Source: an uncultured Streptococcus sp.
Lineage (GTDB): Bacteria > Bacillota > Bacilli > Lactobacillales > Streptococcaceae
DNA: 13,121 bases
Direction: 5' to 3'
NCBI RefSeq assembly: GCF_938036805.1
Contig: NZ_CALHWC010000221.1
Coordinates: forward strand, 1 to 13,121
In this document: one piece after another, positions 6,816 to 12,577 of the stretch
Layout of the letters: every line of letters begins with the position of its first letter
How positions within the stretch are numbered: the first letter of the stretch is position 1
Notes under the pieces: generated by a model
Database searches by the model: none
Seen by the model: the letters and a program-made list of their open reading frames with translations, nothing else
Told to the model about the DNA's origin: nothing
Translations under genes and position numbers: made by a program

Positions 6816-8126
6816 ATGAGTATGTTTTTAGATACAGCCAAGATTCAGGTCAAGGCTGGCAAAGGCGGCGATGGCATGGTGGCTTTTCGTCGAGAAAAAT
6901 ATGTACCCAATGGCGGACCTTGGGGCGGCGATGGCGGCCGTGGTGGCGATGTGATTTTTGTCGTGGATGAAGGTCTCCGTACCTTGATGGACTTCCGTTA
7001 CAATCGTCATTTCAAGGCTCAATCGGGCGAAAAAGGAATGACCAAGGGAATGCACGGTCGAGGAGCGGAGGATTTGATTGTCCGTGTACCGCAGGGGACG
7101 ACCGTGCGTGATGCTGAGACCGGCAAGGTGATTACAGATTTGATCGAGCACGGTCAACGTTTCGTCGTAGCGCATGGCGGACGTGGCGGACGTGGTAATA
7201 TCCGCTTTGCTACACCTAAAAATCCTGCTCCCGAAATTTCTGAAAATGGGGAGCCCGGTCAGGAAAGAGAATTACTGCTGGAGCTAAAAGTACTGGCTGA
7301 TGTTGGTCTGGTTGGTTTTCCTTCGGTTGGCAAGTCAACTCTTCTGAGTGTGATTACATCAGCCAAGCCAAAAATCGGAGCCTATCACTTTACCACGATT
7401 GTGCCTAATCTGGGTATGGTTCGGACTCAGTCTGGAGAATCTTTTGCTGTAGCCGATCTGCCAGGATTGATCGAAGGAGCCAGTCAGGGAGTAGGGCTAG
7501 GTACCCAGTTTCTTCGTCATATTGAGCGGACACGGGTCATTTTGCACGTTATTGATATGTCTGCCAGTGAGGGACGTGATCCTTATGAAGATTACCTGGC
7601 GATCAACAAAGAGCTGGAATCCTATAATTTACGCTTGATGGAACGGCCACAGATCATTGTAGCCAATAAGATGGATATGCCTGATAGCGCAGAAAACTTG
7701 AAAGAATTCAAGCAAAAACTAGCTGCCAACTATGATGAATTTGAAGAGTTGCCACAGATTTTCCCTATTTCTAGTCTGACCAAGCAGGGGCTTGCCACGC
7801 TCTTGGATGCAACGGCTGAGCTGCTGGATAAGACGCCTGAGTTTCTGCTTTATGAAGAATCTGATATGGAAGACGAGGCTTATTATGGCTTTGACGAAGA
7901 AGCGCCAGCCTTCGAAATCTCCCGTGATGATGATGCTACATGGGTGCTTTCAGGTGATAAGCTAGAAAAACTCTTTACAATGACCAACTTTGACCGCGAT
8001 GAGTCTATCATGAAATTCTCTCGTCAGTTGCGCGGTATGGGTGTTGACGAAGCACTTCGTGTGCGTGGTGCCAAGGACGGAGATTTGGTGCGCATCGGTA
8101 AGTTTGAGTTTGAATTTGTTGACTAA
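6816..8126 (+). CDS. obgE: Ribosome-assembly GTPase ObgE/CgtA
   Basis: A 436-residue protein with all three Obg domains. Residues 2-158 form the glycine-rich Obg fold (GKGGDG, GGPWGGDGGRGGD, GGRGGRGN). The G domain has G1 GFPSVGKST (167-175), switch I with TT (193-194), G3 DLPG (214-217), G4 NKMD (284-287) and G5 around SSLTKQG (319-325). The C-terminal OCT domain spans about 356-436 after an acidic linker. Obg proteins bind the 50S subunit late in assembly and respond to GTP/GDP and ppGpp; they are essential in most bacteria. The start is the usual MSMFLDTAKI, but the Shine-Dalgarno is weak (GAAGCGAGA, from 6801). The stop codon overlaps the ribosome binding site of the next small gene. Confidence 0.96.
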   Translation: MSMFLDTAKIQVKAGKGGDGMVAFRREKYVPNGGPWGGDGGRGGDVIFVVDEGLRTLMDFRYNRHFKAQSGEKGMTKGMHGRGAEDLIVRVPQGTTVRDAETGKVITDLIEHGQRFVVAHGGRGGRGNIRFATPKNPAPEISENGEPGQERELLLELKVLADVGLVGFPSVGKSTLLSVITSAKPKIGAYHFTTIVPNLGMVRTQSGESFAVADLPGLIEGASQGVGLGTQFLRHIERTRVILHVIDMSASEGRDPYEDYLAINKELESYNLRLMERPQIIVANKMDMPDSAENLKEFKQKLAANYDEFEELPQIFPISSLTKQGLATLLDATAELLDKTPEFLLYEESDMEDEAYYGFDEEAPAFEISRDDDATWVLSGDKLEKLFTMTNFDRDESIMKFSRQLRGMGVDEALRVRGAKDGDLVRIGKFEFEFVD

Positions 8127-8137
8127 GGAGATATGTA

Positions 8138-8293
8138 ATGGGTGATAAACCAATATCTTTCCGAGACGAAAATGGCAACTTTGTCTCAGCAGCAGATGTT
8201 TGGAATGCAGAAAAGCTGGAAGAACTCTTCAACCGGCTAAATCCAAATCGCAAACTTCGCCTTGAGCGAGAAAAATTGAAAGAAAATCAATAG
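8138..8293 (+). CDS. Conserved-looking 51-residue hypothetical protein
   Basis: ATG at 8138 to TAG at 8291-8293. AAGGAG (8125-8130) overlaps the obgE stop and lies 7 bases before the ATG, so the gene is almost certainly translated with obgE. The protein is soluble and charged: an N-terminal part with FRDENGNFVSAADVWN, then a predicted helix (EKLEELFNRLNPNRKL) and a basic/acidic C-terminal helix (LERE-KLKENQ). No Cys, no membrane segment and no signal peptide. I recognise no named family. Position suggests a small streptococcal partner of the ObgE unit, but nothing in the sequence gives a function. A long hairpin begins 8 bases after its stop. Confidence 0.75.
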   Translation: MGDKPISFRDENGNFVSAADVWNAEKLEELFNRLNPNRKLRLEREKLKENQ

Positions 8294-8301
8294 TTGAAAC
8301 C

Positions 8302-8368
8302 AATCCTTTGAAATGAAGGAATGAGTGACAGTAGTAATGCTGCCTCATTCCAGATTTCAAAGGATTTT
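8302..8368 (+). terminator. Long hairpin after the obgE unit
   Basis: AATCCTTTGAAAT (8302-8314) pairs with 8354-8366 (13 bp). After a small internal loop, GGAATGAG (8318-8325) pairs with CTCATTCC (8344-8351). The apical loop is 18 nt. Downstream is only a broken T-run (TTTTCTATT). It most likely terminates the obgE operon, but it is longer than the other terminators here and could be a small repeat unit. Confidence 0.65.
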
Positions 8369-8386
8369 CTATTGGAAAAAACAAAA

Positions 8387-8418
8387 AAAGCCAAATCCGA
8401 TTTCTCGGAAATGGCTTT
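8387..8418 (-). terminator. Terminator of rpmE2
   Basis: Read on the minus strand, AAAGCCA (8418-8412) pairs with TGGCTTT (8393-8387), and TCCGA / TCGGA pair inside around a TTTC-type loop. A long T-run on the minus strand (complement of the A-rich 8376-8389) follows. Confidence 0.8.
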
Positions 8419-8451
8419 GTATCAACATTCTTTTTAATGTCAATACGGTTC

Positions 8452-8694
8452 TTATTTGAGACCGTATTTTTTGTTGAAACGATCCACACGTCCATCTGCT
8501 TGAGTGAACTTTTGACGTCCAGTGTAGAATGGGTGTGAGTCTGATGAAATTTCGACACGGATCAATGGGTAAGTTTCGCCTTCGAATTCAACAGTTTCGT
8601 TAGAACGCTTAGTTGAACCGCTAAGAAACTTGTAGCCAGTAGTAGTGTCCATGAATACAACAGGGCGATATTCTGGGTGAATGTCTTTTCTCAT
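8452..8694 (-). CDS. rpmE2: Ribosomal protein L31, type B
   Basis: An 80-residue L31 of the long, zinc-free B type. It begins MRKDIHPEYRPVVFMD, contains the conserved SSDSHPFYTGRQKF (50-63) and VDRFNKKYG near the end, and has no cysteines, so the zinc ribbon of type A is absent. L31 helps bridge the 30S and 50S subunits. The gene stands alone with a strong promoter and its own terminator. AAAGGA on the minus strand (8709-8704) lies about 9 bases before the ATG. A stem-loop in the short leader may serve regulation. Confidence 0.95.
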   Translation of the reverse strand: MRKDIHPEYRPVVFMDTTTGYKFLSGSTKRSNETVEFEGETYPLIRVEISSDSHPFYTGRQKFTQADGRVDRFNKKYGLK

Positions 8695-8714
8695 TTTAAA
8701 AATTCCTTTCTGCC

Positions 8715-8734
8715 ATGGTCTCTTTGCGAGCCAT
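8715..8734 (-). promoter_or_regulatory. Leader hairpin upstream of rpmE2
   Basis: In the rpmE2 mRNA, ATGG-CTC (8734-8728) can pair with GAG-A-CCAT (8722-8715), a 7-bp stem with one bulged base and a 5-nt loop. It ends 5 bases before the AAAGGA ribosome binding site. Leaders regulated by L31 itself are described in several phyla; assignment here is a guess. Confidence 0.35.
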
Positions 8735-8751
8735 AGATTCGTTACTTTGAT

Positions 8752-8780
8752 AGTTTATCAAATTCTAATTGATTTGACAA
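8752..8780 (-). promoter_or_regulatory. Promoter of rpmE2
   Basis: On the minus strand: TTGTCA (8780-8775), a 17-bp spacer ending in TGA, and TAAACT (8757-8752). This gives a good -35 and an extended -10. Transcription should begin near 8745. Confidence 0.75.
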
Positions 8781-8798
8781 GTCTTTTGGATGATTTTC

Positions 8799-9734
8799 TT
8801 ACTTTTTTGCTCTTTCTTTTAATTTTTGATAAATCAAGTCGACTTCATCTTTGGAATAAGCATTGGCACCGCTGGCAAGTGGATGGCCGCCGCCGTTGTG
8901 TTGCTTGGCAATTTCATTGATTGGAGTAAATTTACTGCGCATGCGAACACGATAATGACCGTCAGGCTGTTCGACAAAAATGGCCCACATCTGGACATTT
9001 TCAATCCGTCCAGGTGCGCCTACAATGGCTGAAGTATCAGCATCAGTCAATCGATTTTCTTTTAATAATTGCTGTGATAGGATGACGCGCGCAGCACCAT
9101 TTTCATCCACTTCCAGATTATCGTACACATAACCTTGTAGTTTGGCAACTTGATAGGTGATGGAGTCCATTTTTCGAGAAAGCTCTGAAAAATTAAAAGC
9201 ATATTGGCGAAGTTTTCCAGCAATCTCAAATGTGCGTGCAGTAGTCGCTGGATAGAGGAAACGACCTGTATCTCCGACAATACCAGCATAGAGGAGTTTG
9301 GCGATAGAGTCATTTACTTCTAAGCGATTTTCGAAGGCAAAAAGAGCGATAAGCTCGCTGGTACTGCTAGCATCTGTATCAACTAGCAGCAGGTCTCCGT
9401 AGATATCGTCGTTGGGATGATGGTCGATTTTAATCAAAAAGTCGCCCATGCTGTAGCGCTTATCATCAATACGAGGAGTGTTGGCTGTATCGCACACGAT
9501 CACCAGGGCTTGCTCATAGTCAGAATCGGTCACCTCATCCATCTTGGCTAGCCAAGTAAGGGTTGGTTCGTCGTAACCTGTTACTTTGATGGATTTTTCA
9601 GGAAAGTTGAGTTGGAGAAGCTTTTGTAAACCGACTTGACTGCCAATCGCATCTGGATCAGGGCGCATGTGGCGGTGGATGATAATTTTATCGTATTCTT
9701 TAATTTTTTTCAGAATTTTGCTATAGATACTCAT
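8799..9734 (-). CDS. pde2: DHH/DHHA1 phosphoesterase (Pde2/NrnA type)
   Basis: A 311-residue stand-alone DHH-family enzyme with no membrane segment. Metal-binding motifs are IIHRH (18-22), DPDAIGS (26-32), Asp82 in VCDTAN, DHH (104-106) and GDTGRF (154-159). The C-terminal DHHA1 domain ends with GGGHPLASGA (281-290). Enzymes of this shape hydrolyse pApA, short RNAs (nanoRNA) or pAp; in the pneumococcus the homologous Pde2 (SP_1298, from memory) turns pApA into AMP and completes c-di-AMP degradation begun by GdpP/Pde1. The cyclase cdaA lies in the same window, but the two genes are not co-transcribed. AGAGG precedes the ATG. It is divergent from flavodoxin across 105 bases. Substrate preference (pApA, c-di-AMP or nanoRNA) cannot be read from sequence. 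Confidence 0.88.
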   Translation of the reverse strand: MSIYSKILKKIKEYDKIIIHRHMRPDPDAIGSQVGLQKLLQLNFPEKSIKVTGYDEPTLTWLAKMDEVTDSDYEQALVIVCDTANTPRIDDKRYSMGDFLIKIDHHPNDDIYGDLLLVDTDASSTSELIALFAFENRLEVNDSIAKLLYAGIVGDTGRFLYPATTARTFEIAGKLRQYAFNFSELSRKMDSITYQVAKLQGYVYDNLEVDENGAARVILSQQLLKENRLTDADTSAIVGAPGRIENVQMWAIFVEQPDGHYRVRMRSKFTPINEIAKQHNGGGHPLASGANAYSKDEVDLIYQKLKERAKK

Positions 9735-9761
9735 TGTAGACCTCTTAAACTTTCTCTAGTT

Positions 9762-9770
9762 ATTGTAGCA
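9762..9770 (-). promoter_or_regulatory. Extended -10 of the DHH phosphoesterase gene
   Basis: On the minus strand TGC-TACAAT occupies 9770-9762. The -35 at 17 bp (TTAAAA) is weak and falls in the AT-rich dyad at 9777-9797. Confidence 0.55.
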
Positions 9771-9776
9771 CAAGAA

Positions 9777-9797
9777 TTTTTATTTTTAAAATAAAAA
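9777..9797. promoter_or_regulatory. AT-only dyad between divergent promoters
   Basis: TTTTTATTTT (9777-9786) and AAAATAAAAA (9788-9797) form a perfect 10-bp inverted repeat around one base. It covers the -35 regions of both divergent genes. It could be an operator (its 7-1-7 core loosely resembles a PerR box), an UP element, or chance in AT-rich DNA. Confidence 0.35.
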
Positions 9798-9802
9798 AGA
9801 TG

Positions 9803-9811
9803 TGTTATAAT
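9803..9811 (+). promoter_or_regulatory. Extended -10 of the flavodoxin gene
   Basis: TGTTATAAT (9803-9811) is a perfect extended -10; the -35 region is poor. It overlaps an in-frame ATG at 9810, which therefore cannot be the translation start. Confidence 0.75.
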
Positions 9812-9839
9812 GAATGAAGATTATAATTTGGAGGAAACT

Positions 9840-10280
9840 ATGACCTTAGCGAAAATTGTATTTGCCAGCATGACTGGTAATACGGAAGAAATCGCAGATA
9901 TTGTTGCTGATAAATTGAGAGATTTGGGTGTTGATGTCGATGTGGATGAATGTACGACAGTTGACGCAGAGGACTTTCTGGAGGCCGATATTGCCATTGT
10001 AGCGACCTATACCTATGGGGATGGCGAATTGCCAGATGAAATGATGGATTTCTACGAAGATTTGGCTGGTTTGGACTTGTCTGGCAAGGTCTACGGAGTG
10101 GCCGGTTCAGGCGATACTTTTTATGATGAATTCTGCAAGGCTGTTGATGACTTTGATGCTGTTTTTGCGGCTACAGGAGCAGTGAAAGGTTCAGAATGTG
10201 TCAAAGTAGATCTTTCTGCAGAAGAAGATGACATTGAGCGATTGGAAGCATTTGCGGAAGAGTTGGTAAGTAAAGTTTAA
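9840..10280 (+). CDS. fld: Flavodoxin
   Basis: A 146-residue short-chain flavodoxin. The FMN phosphate loop is SMTGNT (10-15, S/T-x-T-G-N-T). The ring-flanking loops are TYTYGDGELPDE and GSGDTFYDEFCKA. The protein is strongly acidic. It carries one or two electrons in the cytoplasm, replacing ferredoxin under iron limitation or reducing partners such as radical-SAM and Fe-S enzymes. An upstream in-frame ATG at 9810 lies inside the -10 box; the ATG at 9840, preceded by GGAGG (9830-9834) and giving the normal family N-terminus, is the real start. The gene is a single unit with its own promoter and terminator, divergent from the DHH phosphoesterase and just upstream of sufB. Confidence 0.92.
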   Translation: MTLAKIVFASMTGNTEEIADIVADKLRDLGVDVDVDECTTVDAEDFLEADIAIVATYTYGDGELPDEMMDFYEDLAGLDLSGKVYGVAGSGDTFYDEFCKAVDDFDAVFAATGAVKGSECVKVDLSAEEDDIERLEAFAEELVSKV

Positions 10281-10294
10281 AATGACAATATGGG

Positions 10295-10315
10295 AAGCGG
10301 CTGTGGCCGTTTTTC
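10295..10315 (+). terminator. Terminator of flavodoxin
   Basis: AAGCGGC (10295-10301) pairs with GCCGTTT (10306-10312) around a TGTG loop, with one G:U pair, then T-rich sequence (TTTTCTTTT). Confidence 0.75.
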
Positions 10316-10337
10316 TTTTGTTAAAGTATTATTTTCT

Positions 10338-10364
10338 GATAATTCTCATGATTAGGAGTATAAT
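10338..10364 (+). promoter_or_regulatory. sufB promoter with Fur-family-like sequence
   Basis: The -10 is TATAAT at 10359-10364; the -35 is poor (CTGATA, 10336-10341). The stretch 10338-10356 matches the classical 19-base Fur box at 13 positions by hand count. Streptococci lack true Fur but have PerR and unrelated metal repressors, so the match may be chance. Confidence 0.5.
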
Positions 10365-10367
10365 ATA

Positions 10368-10381
10368 GGTAAGCGCTATCC
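10368..10381 (+). promoter_or_regulatory. cre-like operator between the -10 and start of sufB
   Basis: GGTAAGCGCTATCC agrees with the cre consensus TGWAANCGNTNWCA except at its first and last base, and it is nearly symmetrical around AGCGCT. It begins 4 bases after the -10 box, over the transcription start. A CcpA or other LacI-family repressor bound there would block sufB. Confidence 0.45.
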
Positions 10382-10403
10382 ATAGTACAAAGGAGGACCC
10401 TCT

Positions 10404-11786
10404 ATGAAAGAACGCGACTATGCCTTTGGCTTTCATGATGATGTTAAGCCGCTCTTTTCAACTGGTAAAGGTCTGACCGAAGAAGTAGTTCGAGAAATCT
10501 CAGAAATCAAGAATGAACCTCAGTGGATGCTGGACTATCGACTCCGCTCCTTGGAACTCTTTCATAAGCTGCCCATGCCCGACTTTGGCCCGGATTTGTC
10601 AGGTATTCGTTTTGATGACATTATCTATTATCAAAAGCTGACAGGAGAGAGGGCTCGCAGCTGGGATGAAGTGCCAGATGAGATTAAGAAAACCTTTGAC
10701 CGCTTGGGAATTCCAGAAGCTGAGAAGCGTTTTCTATCTGGAGCTGTGGCTCAGTATGAATCTGAAGTGGTTTACTATAATATGAAAGAAGAATTTGCCA
10801 AGTTGGGGATTATCTTTACTGATACGGATACGGCTGTGCAGGAATATCCAGACTTGGTTAAGCAGTATTTTGGTACAGTGATTTCAAATGCTGAGCATAA
10901 ATTTTCTGCGCTTAATAGTGCGGTTTGGTCCGGCGGAACCTTTATCTATGTGCCCAAGAACGTCCAGTGCCAAGTTCCTGTTCAGACCTATTTTCGTATC
11001 AATGGTGAAAATGCCGGCCAGTTTGAGCGCTCATTGATGATTATCGAGGAGGGTGGCTCCATCCAGTATATTGAGGGCTGTACAGCACCGACTTACACAA
11101 GCAATAGCCTTCATGCGGCAAATGTCGAAATCATTGTCAAAAAGGATGCCTTTTTCCGCTATACAACCATTCAAAACTGGTCGGACAATGTCTATAACCT
11201 CGTAACGGAGCGGGGCATTGTCGAAGAAGGCGGCACCTTAGAGTGGATTGATGGGAACTTAGGCAGTAAGGTCAATATGAAATATCCCTGTAGCATTCTT
11301 AATGGCCGCAATGCACGGACTTCTGTCCTTTCCATGTCTTTTGCAAACTACGGTCAGCATTTGGATGCGGGCTGCAAAGTCTTTCATAATGCACCCAAGA
11401 CATCTAGTACCTTAATTTCTAAATCAGTGGCTAAGGATGGCGGCAAGACAGACTATCGTGGGCAGGTTCGCTTTGGTAAGAATAGTGCTGGCTCCAAATC
11501 TCATATCGAGTGTGATACCATTCTGATGGATGGTGAGTCCAGTTCCGATACCATTCCTTTTAATGAAATCCATAATTCAAATGTCGCGCTAGAACATGAA
11601 GCCAAGGTTTCCAAAGTGTCCGAGGACCAGCTCTACTACCTGATGAGCCGAGGCATCAGTGAAGAAGAAGCTACAGCTATGATTATTAACGGATTTATGG
11701 AACCCATTACCAAAGAACTTCCAATGGAATACGCCGTTGAACTCAACCAACTCATCAACATGAGTATGGAAGGCTCAGTTGGTTAA
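10404..11786 (+). CDS. sufB: Fe-S cluster assembly scaffold SufB, stand-alone copy
   Basis: A 460-residue SufB. It has the N-terminal block with YAFGFHDDVKPLFSTGKGL, the conserved centre (SALNSAVWSGGTFIYVPK, QTYFRINGENAGQFERS, IEGCTAPTYTSNSLHAANVE, YTTIQNWSDNVYNLVT), and the C-terminal core with IECD (Cys370), LEHEAKVSK (His398, Glu399) and the family ending MEGSVG. Cys370 and His398/Glu399 correspond to the functional Cys/His-Glu of E. coli SufB. SufB with SufC and SufD builds Fe-S clusters using sulfur from SufS/SufU. None of these partners is nearby, and streptococci normally carry sufB at the end of a sufCDSUB operon, so this is either a relocated single copy or a second paralogue. It starts about ten residues later than typical streptococcal SufB. 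AAAGGAGGA (10389-10397) sets the ATG. It has its own promoter, a cre-like site and two terminators. Confidence 0.92.
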   Translation: MKERDYAFGFHDDVKPLFSTGKGLTEEVVREISEIKNEPQWMLDYRLRSLELFHKLPMPDFGPDLSGIRFDDIIYYQKLTGERARSWDEVPDEIKKTFDRLGIPEAEKRFLSGAVAQYESEVVYYNMKEEFAKLGIIFTDTDTAVQEYPDLVKQYFGTVISNAEHKFSALNSAVWSGGTFIYVPKNVQCQVPVQTYFRINGENAGQFERSLMIIEEGGSIQYIEGCTAPTYTSNSLHAANVEIIVKKDAFFRYTTIQNWSDNVYNLVTERGIVEEGGTLEWIDGNLGSKVNMKYPCSILNGRNARTSVLSMSFANYGQHLDAGCKVFHNAPKTSSTLISKSVAKDGGKTDYRGQVRFGKNSAGSKSHIECDTILMDGESSSDTIPFNEIHNSNVALEHEAKVSKVSEDQLYYLMSRGISEEEATAMIINGFMEPITKELPMEYAVELNQLINMSMEGSVG

Positions 11787-11819
11787 AAAGGTTCGGGGAA
11801 CTATTTTAGGTTGCGGATA

Positions 11820-11845
11820 AAAACTCGCTTAAGCGAGTTTTCTTT
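11820..11845 (+). terminator. First terminator after sufB
   Basis: A perfect 22-base palindrome, 11820-11841 (AAAACTCGCTT and its complement), followed by CTTTT. It folds as a 9-bp stem with a TTAA loop and could act in both directions. Confidence 0.75.
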
Positions 11846-11851
11846 TAATTT

Positions 11852-11873
11852 AAGGTCTTTAGGACCTTTTTTA
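11852..11873 (+). terminator. Second, tandem terminator after sufB
   Basis: AAGGTC (11852-11857) pairs with GACCTT (11863-11868) around TTTAG, followed by a T-run. It lies 10 bases after the first hairpin, so read-through from sufB into the next operon should be low. Confidence 0.75.
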
Positions 11874-11906
11874 TTTAGGATAAAACTAGAACATTTTACT
11901 ATTTTT

Positions 11907-11915
11907 TGATATGAT
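11907..11915 (+). promoter_or_regulatory. Extended -10 of the chorismate mutase-crcB operon
   Basis: TGA-TATGAT (11907-11915) with a weak -35 (TAGAAC at 11887-11892, 17-bp spacer). Transcription should begin near 11922, which excludes the in-frame ATG at 11925 because no ribosome binding site would precede it. Confidence 0.6.
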
Positions 11916-11939
11916 AGATAGAATATGAGGAGGAATGAG

Positions 11940-12206
11940 ATGACGTTAGAAGAAATCAGACAGGAAATTGACCAAGTAGATGATGCACTCGTTGCCTTAC
12001 TGGAGAAACGCATGAATCTGGTCGGCCAAGTTGTTGCTGTTAAAAAATCAACTGGGAAGGCCGTCGCAGATCCTAAACGAGAAGAAAGAATTTTTGCTAA
12101 AGTTGCGAGTAAGATTGAAAATAAGGATTATCAAGAGTCGATTCTTGCGATCTTTGCGGATATCCTAAAGCATTCACGCTCTTTTCAGGAGAAGCAAATA
12201 AGATGA
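11940..12206 (+). CDS. Chorismate mutase, AroQ class (monofunctional)
   Basis: An 88-residue all-helical type II chorismate mutase. Aligned with the mutase domain of E. coli PheA at a constant offset of four, the active-site residues are kept: Arg7, Arg24, Lys35, Asp44, Arg47 and Glu48. It converts chorismate to prephenate, the first step to Phe and Tyr. There is no fused dehydratase, DAHP synthase or signal peptide. The frame is open from an ATG at 11925, but GAGGAGG (11927-11933) is the ribosome binding site for the ATG at 11940, giving the standard N-terminus. The stop overlaps the crcB1 start (ATGA, 12203-12206). Coupling to fluoride channel genes is a conserved streptococcal arrangement with no obvious biochemical link. 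Confidence 0.9.
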   Translation: MTLEEIRQEIDQVDDALVALLEKRMNLVGQVVAVKKSTGKAVADPKREERIFAKVASKIENKDYQESILAIFADILKHSRSFQEKQIR

Positions 12207-12577
12207 GTGAAGTAAAAAATTCTTTAGCAATCTTCTTGGGAGCTATGCTAGGCGGTTTACTTCGTTATCAATGCTCATCCTTTTTCACATTTACGGGATA
12301 TTTTCCGCTAGCGACACTTTTGGTTAACTATTTGGGAACTTTCTTGTTACTCTATTTGGTTAAAGGCTATCTCAGTCGCAAGCAAGTTTCCAAGCGTTTG
12401 TTATTGGCTTTGTCGACGGGATTTTGTGGCGGCTTGACGACTTTTTCAGGTCTTCTATTGGATTCGCTCAAATTGTTGGATTTAGGCCGTTATCCAGAAT
12501 TGATCGTATATCTTGCCTTGAGTATCGGCGGCAGCCTTTGCATTGCTTTATGGGCTGGAAGGAAGGTAGCCGCATGA
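12203..12577 (+). CDS. crcB1: Fluoride channel subunit CrcB/Fluc 1
   Basis: A 124-residue four-helix membrane protein. Family marks are GGLLRY in helix 1 (Arg21), the pore Asn in VNYLGTF (Asn42), and the helix-3 break STGFCGGLTTFS (71-82). Fluc channels are dual-topology dimers with two pores that let F- leave the cytoplasm. Here the first Phe of the TTFSxF box is kept (Phe81), but the second is Leu (Leu84). Together with the next gene, which shows the opposite loss, this points to a heterodimer. It overlaps the previous and following genes by 4 bases each, so the three are translated in a coupled chain. Confidence 0.9.
   Translation: MSEVKNSLAIFLGAMLGGLLRYQCSSFFTFTGYFPLATLLVNYLGTFLLLYLVKGYLSRKQVSKRLLLALSTGFCGGLTTFSGLLLDSLKLLDLGRYPELIVYLALSIGGSLCIALWAGRKVAA

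Noticed and set aside
9810..9839. Ten-residue N-terminal extension of flavodoxin
   Set aside because: The ATG lies inside the TATAAT -10 box; the ATG at 9840 has a proper ribosome binding site and the family N-terminus.
11925..11939. Five-residue extension of chorismate mutase
   Set aside because: The extension encodes the ribosome binding site of the ATG at 11940 and would start almost at the transcription start.
11787..11939. Fluoride riboswitch before the chorismate mutase-crcB operon
   Set aside because: The gap is filled by two simple terminators and a promoter with a very short leader; no room or motif for the riboswitch pseudoknot.
11935..11943. Mini-ORF ATG-AGA-TGA overlapping the chorismate mutase start, similar to that at cdaA
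   Set aside because: The ATG is practically touching the Shine-Dalgarno, so ribosomes could not start there.
12424..12573. Fifty-residue extension of CrcB2
   Set aside because: This is crcB1 read in another frame; the Fluc fold begins at 12574 with an ATGA overlap.
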